Translations under genes and position numbers: made by a program
In this document: positions 49,228 to 58,071 of the stretch, piece by piece
Layout: every line of letters starts with the position of its first letter
Numbering within the stretch: position 1 is the stretch's first letter
Source of the DNA: JBCBKU01 sp965267475
Lineage (GTDB): Bacteria; Pseudomonadota; Alphaproteobacteria; Rhodobacterales; Rhodobacteraceae
Reading direction: 5' to 3'
DNA: 64,000 bases
Assembly: GCA_965267475.1 (NCBI GenBank)
Contig: OZ254079.1
Coordinates: forward strand, 3,658,001-3,722,000
The notes under the pieces: generated by a model
What the model was told of the DNA's origin: nothing
Databases searched by the model: none
The model's input: only the letters and a program-made list of their open reading frames with translations

Positions 49228-51432
49228 ATGACCGATTTCACTTATTCCGTGGACACCGACGGCGTCGCGACCATCACCTGGGACGTGGCAGGCAAATCGA
49301 TGAATGTGCTCAGCATGGAAGGCTGGGATGAACTCGACGGCCACATCACAACCGCGCTTACCGATGAGGCCGTCAAAGGCGTCATCATCACGTCCGGCAA
49401 GGACACATTCGCGGCGGGGATGGATCTGAACATCATTGCCAAGATGAAGGAATCCGCGGGCGACAACCCGGCCAAAGGCCTGTTCGACGGGCTGATGGCC
49501 AAGCACGCCATCCTTCGGAAGATTGAACGGGCGGGCATGGACCCGAAGACACTGAAAGGCGGCAAGCCCATTGTTGCGGCCCTGCCCGGCACCGCGCTTG
49601 GCATCGGGCTGGAAATCCCGCTGGCCTGCCACCGGATCATCGCTGCTGACAATCCGAAGGCCAAGATCGGCCTGCCGGAGATCAAGGTCGGCATCTTCCC
49701 CGGCATGGGCGGCACCATGCGCGTGTCGCGGATGCTGGGCGCCATGGCGGCGGCCCCGATCCTTCTGGAAGGTCGGCTGAACGACCCTGCGAAGGCAAAG
49801 GCGCTTGGTCTGATCCATGACGTTGTCCCGGCCGAAGATCTGCTGGCCAAAGCGAAGGAATGGGTTCTGGGCGCGACCGATGCCGATATCGTCAAACCCT
49901 GGGACGCGAAGGGCTGGAAGATGCCCGGCGGCGCCCCCTATCACCCTGCGGGGTTCCAGACCTTCGTCGGTGCATCAGCCATGGTCCACCACCAGACCCA
50001 AGGTGTGTATCCGGCGGCCAAGGCGCTTTTGTCTTCGGTCTATGAAGGCGCCATGGTGCCCTTTGACACGGCACTGAAGATCGAGGCGCGCTGGTTCACC
50101 AATGTCCTGATGAACCCGTCATCCGGCGCGATGATCCGGTCCTTGTTCATCAACAAGGAAGCCCTTGAAAAGGGCGCGAACCGTCCCGCCGTCGACGACC
50201 AGACTGTCAGGAAGGTCGGGGTTCTAGGGGCTGGCATGATGGGCGCGGGCATTGCCTATGTCGCCGCGAATGCGGGGATCGAAGTTGTCCTGATCGACGC
50301 CAAGCAAGAGGCGGCTGACAAGGGCAAATCCTATTCCGAAGGCATTCTGGACAAGGGTATGTCCCGCAAAAAGGTCACGCCCGAGAAGAAAGAAGCGGTT
50401 CTGGGCCGGATCACGGCCACGACAGATTACGAAGCGCTGAAAGGCGCGGATCTGATTGTCGAGGCTGTTTTCGAAGACCCCGGCATCAAGGCCGAGGTCA
50501 CCAAGAAGACCGAGGCGATTGTGGGCGAAGACTGCATCTTTGCAACCAACACCTCGACCCTGCCGATCAGCGATCTCGCCAAGGCCAGCGCGCGTCCCGA
50601 CCAGTTCATCGGGATCCACTTCTTCTCACCCGTCGACAAGATGCTTCTGGTCGAGATCATCCGCGGCAAGGAAACCGGCGATCGGGCCGTGGCCAAGGCG
50701 CTCGACTTCGTGCGTCAGATCCGGAAAACACCGATTGTCGTCAACGACGAACGCTTCTTCTATGCCAATCGCTGCATCATTCCTTACCTGAACGAAGGGA
50801 TGCGCATGGTCGGAGAAGGGGTGGCGCCTGCGCTTGTTGAAAACGCCGCGCGCATGGTCGGCATGCCGCTGGGGCCGTTGCAACTGATTGATGAGACCTC
50901 GATTGATCTTGGCGTGAAGATTGCCAAGGCGACGAAGGCCGCCATGGGCGACGCCTATCCGGACGATGCCGTCGATGCGATCCTGTTCCCGATGGCCGAT
51001 GCGGGCCGTATGGGCCGGAAGGCCAAGGCGGGGTTTTACGCCTATGACGACAAGGGCAAGCGGCAGGGGTTCTGGGACGGCCTGTCCGAGACATTCCCGG
51101 TGGCCGCCGCGCAGCCCGACGTGACCGAGGTCCAGCACCGCCTGTTGATGGCCCAGGTGCTTGAGGCCGTGCGCGCCCTGGAGGCAGGCGTTCTAACCGA
51201 CATTCGCGAAGGGGATGTCGGCGCAATCCTCGGCTGGGGCTTTGCGCCCTGGTCCGGCGGCCCGTTCAGTTGGCTCGACATGATCGGTGTGGGCAAGGCG
51301 GTCGAGATCGCGGAAGGTTTGGCCAAGTCTCACGGTGACCGGTTCGCCGTTCCGGCGCTTTTGGCCGAGATGGCTGATAAGGGCGAGACGTTCTATGGCC
51401 GGTTTGGGCCGGCATCCGCAAAGGCCGCCTAG
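49228..51432 (+). CDS. Multifunctional fatty acid oxidation protein (enoyl-CoA hydratase / 3-hydroxyacyl-CoA dehydrogenase)
   Basis: This 734-residue FadB/FadJ-type protein has an N-terminal crotonase domain (about 1-190). ALPGTALGIGLEI forms the oxyanion hole, and the glutamate lies in GLPEIKVGIFPGMGGT. The second part is an NAD-binding hydroxyacyl-CoA dehydrogenase (VGVLGAGMMGAGIAYVA, about 320-336), followed by IGIHFFSPVDKM and VVNDERFFYANR. It performs the second and third steps of beta-oxidation. It is the last gene of the operon and its stop overlaps the convergent sulfotransferase gene by four bases. FadB and FadJ cannot be told apart here. Confidence 0.95.
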   Translation: MTDFTYSVDTDGVATITWDVAGKSMNVLSMEGWDELDGHITTALTDEAVKGVIITSGKDTFAAGMDLNIIAKMKESAGDNPAKGLFDGLMAKHAILRKIERAGMDPKTLKGGKPIVAALPGTALGIGLEIPLACHRIIAADNPKAKIGLPEIKVGIFPGMGGTMRVSRMLGAMAAAPILLEGRLNDPAKAKALGLIHDVVPAEDLLAKAKEWVLGATDADIVKPWDAKGWKMPGGAPYHPAGFQTFVGASAMVHHQTQGVYPAAKALLSSVYEGAMVPFDTALKIEARWFTNVLMNPSSGAMIRSLFINKEALEKGANRPAVDDQTVRKVGVLGAGMMGAGIAYVAANAGIEVVLIDAKQEAADKGKSYSEGILDKGMSRKKVTPEKKEAVLGRITATTDYEALKGADLIVEAVFEDPGIKAEVTKKTEAIVGEDCIFATNTSTLPISDLAKASARPDQFIGIHFFSPVDKMLLVEIIRGKETGDRAVAKALDFVRQIRKTPIVVNDERFFYANRCIIPYLNEGMRMVGEGVAPALVENAARMVGMPLGPLQLIDETSIDLGVKIAKATKAAMGDAYPDDAVDAILFPMADAGRMGRKAKAGFYAYDDKGKRQGFWDGLSETFPVAAAQPDVTEVQHRLLMAQVLEAVRALEAGVLTDIREGDVGAILGWGFAPWSGGPFSWLDMIGVGKAVEIAEGLAKSHGDRFAVPALLAEMADKGETFYGRFGPASAKAA

Positions 51433-52073
51433 AACGCGTAGCCGAACCGTGCGATATCCTCAGCCGCGATGCGGGCCACGATTTCGCGCGTCTCATCATC
51501 ATAGGCCGCCCTGTAGTCTGCCGGACGGTCTGATGCATTCACATGGGGCAACCTAAGCCCAAACCCCAGGTGATCTTCGAGCGGCGCCAGATCCTCGCTT
51601 AATTGCTCAAGACGAATATAGGCGTTGCACAGATCGGACCCGTCGGGGTCCGAAACATATCGCGCGGTCGGTGACCGTTGGATCGACATTTGCAGGCGCG
51701 GTTCTTTCAGAAAGTCTTGAAAATTCAGAGATTTGGCTAGCATTACCGCTGGGTGATCAAAACTCTGTTCTCGCGCCCATGCATGATAGCTGACCATCCG
51801 GTCCCAGGGGTTCCGGACCAGTGTGAAGACGAAGAAATCGCGCATCTCGGCCCGGCTCACCAACCCCTCGGCATCTGCCAGGGTCATGTGTTTCCAGATC
51901 CGACCCGCCGCTTTCACGCTATCCAGTCGCCGTCTTCGCCGCTGCGCCTTGGGTGTGTCGCCGATCAGGATATCGTCGGCCATGGCCCGATCCTCAAGCG
52001 CCATGGCCATAGACGTTCCCCCCGTCTTCGGGATGTGAACGAATATGTAGCGGCGCCCGCGCGAGATGATCAT
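51429..52073 (-). CDS. Sulfotransferase family 2 protein
   Basis: This 214-residue protein has the 5'-phosphosulfate-binding loop FVHIPKTGGTS (about 11-21) and the 3'-phosphate-binding motif LVRNPWDRMVSYH (about 85-97). These are the two PAPS-binding signatures of the chondroitin/heparan-type sulfotransferases. It would move sulfate from PAPS to a sugar or lipid. No polysaccharide or PAPS synthesis gene is nearby. It is convergent to the fadB-type gene and divergent from the following gene by about 80 bases. Confidence 0.87.
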   Translation of the reverse strand: MIISRGRRYIFVHIPKTGGTSMAMALEDRAMADDILIGDTPKAQRRRRRLDSVKAAGRIWKHMTLADAEGLVSRAEMRDFFVFTLVRNPWDRMVSYHAWAREQSFDHPAVMLAKSLNFQDFLKEPRLQMSIQRSPTARYVSDPDGSDLCNAYIRLEQLSEDLAPLEDHLGFGLRLPHVNASDRPADYRAAYDDETREIVARIAAEDIARFGYAF

Positions 52074-52152
52074 GCGCCCCTGCTAGCAATCCTGACGCGG
52101 CCCCGCTAGGCTTTCCAACAAGAGGGGGACGAGCAGTGAGCCACCCGAAGGC

Positions 52153-53169
52153 ATGACCGCGCTCAGCGAATACGACCGGCTGGAAGCCACCGGCCTTTGG
52201 CGCGCGTCGTCCGGTGCCCAGCGCCAGGACGTCGTGGTCTCGGTCGGGGACGCCACATTGCAGATTTTTGAACCGAACGGCACGGCCCGGGCCCATTGGT
52301 CGCTGGCCGCCATTGAACGGCTGAACCCCGGAAAAGAACCCGCCCAATACGGTCCGGGCGATGACAGCGGCGAAGACCTAGAGATCGAGGACGCGACGAT
52401 GGTTGCGGCGATCGAAAAGGTGCGGAAGGCCGTGAACCGGGCCCAACCGAAGCCGGGGCGCTTGCGGGGGCGGATCATCCTGGGCGCAGTCTTGGCCGGG
52501 ATCGCACTTTTGGTCTTCTGGGTCCCGGGCGCGATGGTCGGCTATGCAAGCAAGACCGTTCCACCGGTTGCCCGATCCGAAATCGGGCTTCAGCTTTTGG
52601 GACAGGTCGAACGGATCGCGGGCCTTCCCTGCCGCGACGCCGGGGGACCGGGGGTGCTCGCCGAATTGGGGGACCGGTTGAATTTGCCCGATGACACCCA
52701 GCTTCTGGTCTTTCGCTCCGGGCTTCGGGAAACGACCCATCTTCCGGGTGGGCCGATCCTTATCGCCAGTTGGACGTTGGAGGATTTCGAGACACCGGAT
52801 GTCCCGGCCGGTTTCATCCTGGCAGAGGCAGAACGCCGATCAGACCATGATCCACTCGCGCGGCTTCTGAATTGGGCCGGTTTCGGCGCAACCTTTCGTT
52901 TGCTGACAACCGGTGCCCTGCCTGAGATGACCTTGCAAAGGTATGCCGAGGCGCTGATGACCGCGCCGCGCATTCCTGTGCCCGACCGCCGGCTCTTGGA
53001 CCGTTTCCAGGCGACCGAAGTTGCCTCGGCGCCTTATGCATACGCTCTGGACGTGACGGGCGAAAAGACCGTGCGACTGATCGAGGCCGATCCGTTTGGC
53101 GGAACCTCGCCCCAGCCGATCCTGACAGATGACGCCTGGGTCGCGTTGCAGGGGATCTGCGGGAACTGA
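52153..53169 (+). CDS. Hypothetical protein with one transmembrane helix
   Basis: This 338-residue protein has an N-terminal cytoplasmic domain of about 110 residues. It starts MTALSEYDRLEATGLWR and contains ATLQIFEPNG, a small beta domain. A single membrane helix (about 115-135, core GAVLAGIALLVFWV) leads to a large external domain. No catalytic motif is visible there and there is one cysteine pair, C158 and C336. I do not recognise the family beyond a weak likeness to Rhodobacterales proteins that precede upp. It stands alone and is convergent with upp; the stops are adjacent. Confidence 0.7.
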   Translation: MTALSEYDRLEATGLWRASSGAQRQDVVVSVGDATLQIFEPNGTARAHWSLAAIERLNPGKEPAQYGPGDDSGEDLEIEDATMVAAIEKVRKAVNRAQPKPGRLRGRIILGAVLAGIALLVFWVPGAMVGYASKTVPPVARSEIGLQLLGQVERIAGLPCRDAGGPGVLAELGDRLNLPDDTQLLVFRSGLRETTHLPGGPILIASWTLEDFETPDVPAGFILAEAERRSDHDPLARLLNWAGFGATFRLLTTGALPEMTLQRYAEALMTAPRIPVPDRRLLDRFQATEVASAPYAYALDVTGEKTVRLIEADPFGGTSPQPILTDDAWVALQGICGN

Positions 53170-53802
53170 CTATTTCGTGCCGAACATGCGGTCACCCGCA
53201 TCGCCGAGCCCTGGTACGATGTATCCGACCTCATTCAGCCGCTCATCGACAGCCGCGGTTACAATCGGCACATCCGGGTGCGCCTCTTCCATCCGCTTGA
53301 CGCCTTCCGGCGCAGCCAGAAGACACAGGAACCGGATATTCGTGGCCCCGGCTTTCTTCAGAAGATCGATGGCCGCCACGGATGAATTTCCCGTGGCCAG
53401 CATTGGATCCACGGCGATCACCAGACGATCCTCAAGCGCGTCGGGCACCTTGAAGTAATACTGTACCGGCTCAAGCGTTTCCTCGTTCCGGTAGAGCCCG
53501 ACAAACCCCACACGGGCCGAGGGGATCAGCTCCAAGACCCCATCCAGCAAGCCGTTCCCCGCCCGCAGGATCGAAATGAGCGCCAGCTTTTTTCCCGCCA
53601 GCACTGGCGCATCCATGGGCGCCATGGGCGTTTCGATCCGGCGCGTCGTCATCGCCAATTCGCGCGTGATCTCATAGGCCAGAAGTTGGCTGATTTCGCG
53701 CAAGAGCTGTCGGAAGACCGCCGTTGGCGTGTCCTTGTCGCGCATCAGGGTCAGCTTGTGCTGGATCAGCGGGTGATCGACGACGGTCAGGTGATCAGTC
53801 AT
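53170..53802 (-). CDS. upp: Uracil phosphoribosyltransferase
   Basis: Upp salvages uracil with PRPP to make UMP. The 210-residue protein has the PRPP loop AVDPMLATGNSS (about 126-137), and the C-terminal YIVPGLGDAGDRMFGT, which binds uracil. ISILRAGNGL is a further family motif. The ATG at 53802 (MTDHLTVV) matches the family start, and GGATGCCCATG precedes it weakly. It is the last gene of the cdd-deoA-deoB-add-upp operon, and its first bases overlap the add stop by eight. Confidence 0.96.
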   Translation of the reverse strand: MTDHLTVVDHPLIQHKLTLMRDKDTPTAVFRQLLREISQLLAYEITRELAMTTRRIETPMAPMDAPVLAGKKLALISILRAGNGLLDGVLELIPSARVGFVGLYRNEETLEPVQYYFKVPDALEDRLVIAVDPMLATGNSSVAAIDLLKKAGATNIRFLCLLAAPEGVKRMEEAHPDVPIVTAAVDERLNEVGYIVPGLGDAGDRMFGTK

Positions 53803-54784
53803 GGGCATCCAGTCTTTCTTGGATATTTTCTTTCGTAGCCGCATCGCAAAACGCGGCATCCAACGCGGTCTGATTCAACATTTTGAAGTCACGATCGTCC
53901 CAGCCAAAAGTATCCGCCAGCATGTCGAACTCGCGCGCCATGGTCGTGAAGAAGAAGGGCGGGTCATCGGTGGACACGGTCACTTTCACACCACGCTCGC
54001 GAAGCCTTTCGATCGGGTGCGACGCCCAGTCGGGCGAGACGCCAAGGAACACGTTTGATCCGGGGCAGACCTCAAGCACGATCCCGTCTTCGGCCAACCG
54101 GTCCACCAGCGCCGGGTCTTCAATGGCGCGGACGCCGTGGCCGATCCGTTCGACCCGAAGGTCGTTCAGACCATCGCGGACGCTTTCAGGGCCGCCCCAT
54201 TCGCCTGCGTGGGTCGTCAGGCGCAGACCGGCTTCGCGGGCCGCATCGAAGGCCCAAGCGAAGTCTTTCTGAGCGCCGACCTTTTCGTCGCCGCCCATCC
54301 CGAAACCGACGATCCAGTCACCGGCGGTTTCCGCTGCACAGATCGCCGTTTCCTTGGCTTTGTCTGGGCCGAAATGCCGGATGCAGGTGATGATCCCGCG
54401 CAGGGTTATCCCATCCTGACGCTCGGCCTGATCGGCGGCTTCCCGAATGGCCGCAAGGTATTCGCGCCAGGCGCCGACATCCCGGTTCCCGCAAAAATCC
54501 GGCGACAGGAACGTCTCGGAATAGACAACGCCAGATGCCGCGCTTTCGGCCAGCACCGCCCGGGTCAGGCGCCCGAAATCCTCGGGCGATTGCAGAACCG
54601 ATGTCGCCGCCTCATAGACCTTCAGGAAGTGCCAGAAATCGTCGATGGCATAGTTGCCGTTCTCATCGAACACACCGCTCAGATCGATGTTCTTTTCTTG
54701 GGCGAGACCAAGGATGAAAGCGGGGGGTGCCGCGCCTTCCAAATGAAGGTGTAATTCGACCTTGGGTATGGATTTCAAGCTCAT
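53795..54784 (-). CDS. add: Adenosine deaminase
   Basis: This 329-residue enzyme deaminates adenosine to inosine. Metal-binding H12 and H14 are in VELHLHLEG. The zinc-site histidine and acid/base part is THAGEWGGPESV, RIGHGVRA follows, and the second metal aspartate is in VSTDDPPFF. The ATG at 54784 overlaps the deoB stop by four bases (ATGA). The open frame extending right to 54937 lies inside deoB and is not real. Adenine deaminase is an alternative in this family, but gene context favours the nucleoside. Confidence 0.92.
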   Translation of the reverse strand: MSLKSIPKVELHLHLEGAAPPAFILGLAQEKNIDLSGVFDENGNYAIDDFWHFLKVYEAATSVLQSPEDFGRLTRAVLAESAASGVVYSETFLSPDFCGNRDVGAWREYLAAIREAADQAERQDGITLRGIITCIRHFGPDKAKETAICAAETAGDWIVGFGMGGDEKVGAQKDFAWAFDAAREAGLRLTTHAGEWGGPESVRDGLNDLRVERIGHGVRAIEDPALVDRLAEDGIVLEVCPGSNVFLGVSPDWASHPIERLRERGVKVTVSTDDPPFFFTTMAREFDMLADTFGWDDRDFKMLNQTALDAAFCDAATKENIQERLDAHD

Positions 54785-55989
54785 AGAAACGACCTCCCCG
54801 GACCTTCCGCAGGCACGCTCAGATGCGCCGCGATCGAGGATGCGACATCCGCGAAGCCCACATGCCCGACGGCCTTGGCCCCGGCGCCCTTCGCCAGAAC
54901 CGGCACGCGTTCGCGCGTGTGATCGGTGCCCACCCAAGTCGGGTCATTGCCGTGATCGGCGGTGAAGAGGATCAGATCGTCGTCGCGAAGCCCCGCGAAG
55001 ACATCCGGCAAGCAGGCGTCGAACCATTCAAGTGCCCTGGCATATCCTGCCACATCGCGCCGATGGCCATATTTCGCGTCGAATTCGACGAAGTTCGCGA
55101 AAGTCAGGCTGCCTTCTTCGGCGTCTTTGGTCAGTCTGATCAGATGCTCCATCAACTGGGCATCGGTGCCTTTGACGACATCGTCAATGCCCTGCATCGA
55201 AAAGATGTCGCCAATCTTGCCCACCGCATGCACAGGGCGGCCCGCACGCTGCACCCAATCGCAAAGCGTCGGGCTGGGCGGCGCAATCGCGAAATCCCGG
55301 CGATTGGCGGTACGCTCGAAAGCGCCGGGTTCGCCCAGGAAAGGCCGAGCGATCACGCGGCCCACTTTCATGGCATGAAGCGTCGGCGCCAGATCCCGAC
55401 ACAGCGCCAGCAGGCGGTCGGGCCCGAAGTGATCTTCATGCGCGGCGATCTGGTACACGCTGTCGGCCGAGGTATAGCAGATGGGCCAACCCGTCTCGAT
55501 ATGCCGGGCGCCCTCTTCCGCGATAATAGTGGTGCCCGACGCATGGCGGTTGCCCAGGATTCCATCGGTCCCGGCCAACCGGCAGGTCTCGGCCACCAGA
55601 TCGTCCGGAAATGCTGGGTGGCTGTCAGGAAAATAGTGCCAGTCCCACGGCACGGGAACACCGGCAAGTTCCCAATGGCCCGACGGCGTGTCCTTGCCAG
55701 GCGAGACCTCGGTCGCGGCGCCCCAAAGCCCGGCGGGTTCGGCGCCAAGTCCCGGCGCATCGGTGCCAGAGGCCAGCTTGACCGTCGCGCCCAGCCCAAG
55801 CGCGTCGAGGTTCCGAAGTTGCAGCGGGCCAGAGCGGCCTTCATCCGCCTCACCATCTGTGCAGGCCGCCGCAATATGAGCCAATGTGTTCGATCCGGTA
55901 TCCGGCACGTCGCCGTTGAAGAAGCGATCAGCGTCCGGCGCTCCGCCAATCCCCACCGAGTCCATCACCACAAGAAACGCGCGCGGCAT
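54781..55989 (-). CDS. deoB: Phosphopentomutase
   Basis: DeoB converts (deoxy)ribose 1-phosphate to the 5-phosphate after phosphorolysis. The 402-residue protein carries the alkaline-phosphatase-superfamily metal site in VVMDSVGIGGAPDADRF at the N-terminus. TADHGNDPTWVGTDHTRERVP with further metal ligands lies near residue 320-345, and TPSGHWE includes the phosphorylated threonine. It overlaps deoA by one base (TGATG) and add by four, placing it in the middle of a coupled operon. Confidence 0.97.
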   Translation of the reverse strand: MPRAFLVVMDSVGIGGAPDADRFFNGDVPDTGSNTLAHIAAACTDGEADEGRSGPLQLRNLDALGLGATVKLASGTDAPGLGAEPAGLWGAATEVSPGKDTPSGHWELAGVPVPWDWHYFPDSHPAFPDDLVAETCRLAGTDGILGNRHASGTTIIAEEGARHIETGWPICYTSADSVYQIAAHEDHFGPDRLLALCRDLAPTLHAMKVGRVIARPFLGEPGAFERTANRRDFAIAPPSPTLCDWVQRAGRPVHAVGKIGDIFSMQGIDDVVKGTDAQLMEHLIRLTKDAEEGSLTFANFVEFDAKYGHRRDVAGYARALEWFDACLPDVFAGLRDDDLILFTADHGNDPTWVGTDHTRERVPVLAKGAGAKAVGHVGFADVASSIAAHLSVPAEGPGRSFL

Positions 55990-57284
55990 CAGGTGACCTC
56001 ACCGTGAACGAGCGGCGGGATTTCTGGCGCATCGCCGACAGTAATAGCTTCAAGAACAGCCGCTTCGGCAGCATCCGCAGCCTCTGCCGTCCGGGCATGG
56101 ATCTGGGCCAGCCGGTCCCCGGTCGACACTTTCGTCCCAAGCCGCAGCAGATCGGTCAGACCGACCGCATGGTCGATCGGGTCGCCATCCTTCATCCGTC
56201 CCCCACCGAGCCGTACCACCGCCATGCCCAGCGCCGTGCCGTCAATGTCCGCCACAGAACCGGATGTTCGGGCCGACACGTCGCGCTGCACCGGCGCCGT
56301 CGGCAAGTGTTCGGCCCAGCGGTCGACAAAATCCGCAGGTGCGCCCTGCGCCGTCAGCATACGCGCAAAAACCTCGGCGGCCCGCCCGCCGTCGATCGCC
56401 GCCCGCACGCGGTCGGACCCGTCTTCGCCCGTGACCAGTTCCAGAAGCTTTCCCGCCAAAGCGACCGTCACGTCCACAATCCGGGGATCGTCGGGTGAGC
56501 CTGTCAGGGCCCTCATGCAAGCCGCGACTTCGACCGCGTTGCCGACCGAGCCCATCAGGGGTTCGTTCATGTCAGTGATCAGAGCCGCCGTCTTGCACCC
56601 GGCACCATTGGCCGTTTCCACAAGCGACTGGGCGAGCGCCTGCGCATCTTCGGGTGTTTTCATGAAGGCGCCGGAACCGGATTTCACGTCCAGGATCAGT
56701 GCGTCCAAACCTGCAGCCAGTTTCTTCGACAAGATCGATGCCGTGATCAGATCGATGCTTTCGACGGTCGAGGTTACATCCCGGACTGCGTAAAGACGCT
56801 TGTCAGACGGGGCGAAATCGCCCGACGCCGAAACGATGGCCGTACTCACGTCGCGTGTAATCCGGCGAAAGTCTTCTTCCGACTGATCCACGATCAGGTC
56901 CGGGATCGCCTCAAGCTTGTCCAACGTCCCGCCCGTGTGCCCCAGGCCCCGGCCTGAAATCATCGGGTTGAAGACGCCGCAGGCCGCCAAGGCAGGCGCC
57001 AGAAGGAAGGATACGCTGTCACCCAACCCGCCGGTCGAATGCTTGTCGACAACCGGTCCTGGCAGATCCCATTTCAGCACCTTGCCGGAATCCCGCATGG
57101 CCGTCGTCAGGGCGACCCGCGCCGCCTCACCCATCGGGGCGCGGCAGACGCCCATCGTAAAGGCGCCCGCCTGCGCATCGGTCACCTGCCCGGTGGCCAA
57201 GGCCGCGCCGAACCATGCGGCATCATCCGCAGACAGGGCCTCTGCCCTTCTCAGCTTGGCCAGGACCCCACGCGCGTCCGGCAT
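55989..57284 (-). CDS. deoA: Thymidine phosphorylase
   Basis: DeoA cleaves thymidine with phosphate to thymine and deoxyribose 1-phosphate. The 431-residue protein has the family motif DKHSTGGLGDSVS (about 81-93), SGRGLGHTGGTLDKLE and the active-site segment SKKLAAGLDALILDVKSG. The ATG at 57284 (MPDARGVL) is used because the longer frame overlaps cdd; only one base separates the two genes. It is coupled to deoB by a TGATG junction. Confidence 0.97.
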   Translation of the reverse strand: MPDARGVLAKLRRAEALSADDAAWFGAALATGQVTDAQAGAFTMGVCRAPMGEAARVALTTAMRDSGKVLKWDLPGPVVDKHSTGGLGDSVSFLLAPALAACGVFNPMISGRGLGHTGGTLDKLEAIPDLIVDQSEEDFRRITRDVSTAIVSASGDFAPSDKRLYAVRDVTSTVESIDLITASILSKKLAAGLDALILDVKSGSGAFMKTPEDAQALAQSLVETANGAGCKTAALITDMNEPLMGSVGNAVEVAACMRALTGSPDDPRIVDVTVALAGKLLELVTGEDGSDRVRAAIDGGRAAEVFARMLTAQGAPADFVDRWAEHLPTAPVQRDVSARTSGSVADIDGTALGMAVVRLGGGRMKDGDPIDHAVGLTDLLRLGTKVSTGDRLAQIHARTAEAADAAEAAVLEAITVGDAPEIPPLVHGEVT

Positions 57285-57285
57285 C

Positions 57286-57678
57286 CTAGCCCTCCGCCAT
57301 ATGCCCGGCGTCAAACGCGCCGGGCAGAAGATCCGCGACCGTGGTCACAAACGTGGCGCCACTTGTGGTCGCCAGCGTCACCTTGACGTGGCCGACCGCG
57401 AACTCGGCAAGCTTCTGGCGGCATCCCCCGCAGGGCGGCACAGGGCTTGGGCTGTCAGCAATCACCGCGACTTCCGCGATCTCACTATCGCCTGCAGCGA
57501 CCATGGCTGCGATGGCCCCTGCTTCGGCGCAGGTGCCTTCCGGATAGGCGACGTTTTCGACGTTGCATCCCCGATAAATCGCGCCCGAGGCGGCCCGGAT
57601 TGCGGCGCCGACCTTGAATTTGGAATAGGGTGCGTGGGCGTTTTCACGGACCGCGCGGGCATCATCGAGAAGCGACAT
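57286..57678 (-). CDS. cdd: Cytidine deaminase
   Basis: This 130-residue homotetramer-type enzyme deaminates cytidine and deoxycytidine. The zinc ligands are C50 (CAEAGAI, with E52 as the proton shuttle), C83 and C86 (PPCGGCRQ). The ATG at 57678 is preceded by GAGGG and matches the start MSLLDDAR. It is the first gene of the nucleoside operon; promoter sequences should lie in the 120 bases upstream, which contain a small hairpin (GCGG-AG-CCGC near 57750). Confidence 0.97.
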   Translation of the reverse strand: MSLLDDARAVRENAHAPYSKFKVGAAIRAASGAIYRGCNVENVAYPEGTCAEAGAIAAMVAAGDSEIAEVAVIADSPSPVPPCGGCRQKLAEFAVGHVKVTLATTSGATFVTTVADLLPGAFDAGHMAEG

Positions 57679-57801
57679 GGAACCCTCTTGAAGTTCCTGC
57701 CATCGTGATCTTCCAAGTGTCAGGATGCAAGCGACGAAGCGCGCCCGACGGTTGCGGAGCCGCACAACCGGACGACGGGGCGCACCCAGGGATGGGGTTG
57801 G

Positions 57802-58059
57802 CTAGACTTGCGCGCCCTTTCTGCGGATCAGACTGCCCAGACACCCAGCCAGCACACCCACAAGAATTGAGAAAACCAGTTCCGTCATTCCAACGTCAAC
57901 GAAGGAAAAACCCGCAAAAACAAGCGCTTCCAGCAGGCCGACGGCACCCCCAAGCACCGCGCCAAGGGCCAGATTTCGCGTCATCATGCCCAGCGCAAGA
58001 CCCAGCACGCCAGGCAGGCTCAGCACGTTTCCTCCGATGGTTCCAAGGATTTCCAGCAT
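57802..58059 (-). CDS. Small three-helix membrane protein downstream of napC
   Basis: The 85-residue protein is almost entirely hydrophobic, with about three glycine-rich helices (about 9-27, 30-50 and 58-76), and ends in a basic tail (RRKGAQV). It begins 12 bases after napC ends, on the same strand, so it is likely co-transcribed with the nap genes. It does not look like NapE, which has one helix. I do not recognise the family; glycine-zipper-like helices suggest an oligomeric membrane protein. Confidence 0.65.
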   Translation of the reverse strand: MLEILGTIGGNVLSLPGVLGLALGMMTRNLALGAVLGGAVGLLEALVFAGFSFVDVGMTELVFSILVGVLAGCLGSLIRRKGAQV

Positions 58060-58071
58060 GTTTTGGGGCCC

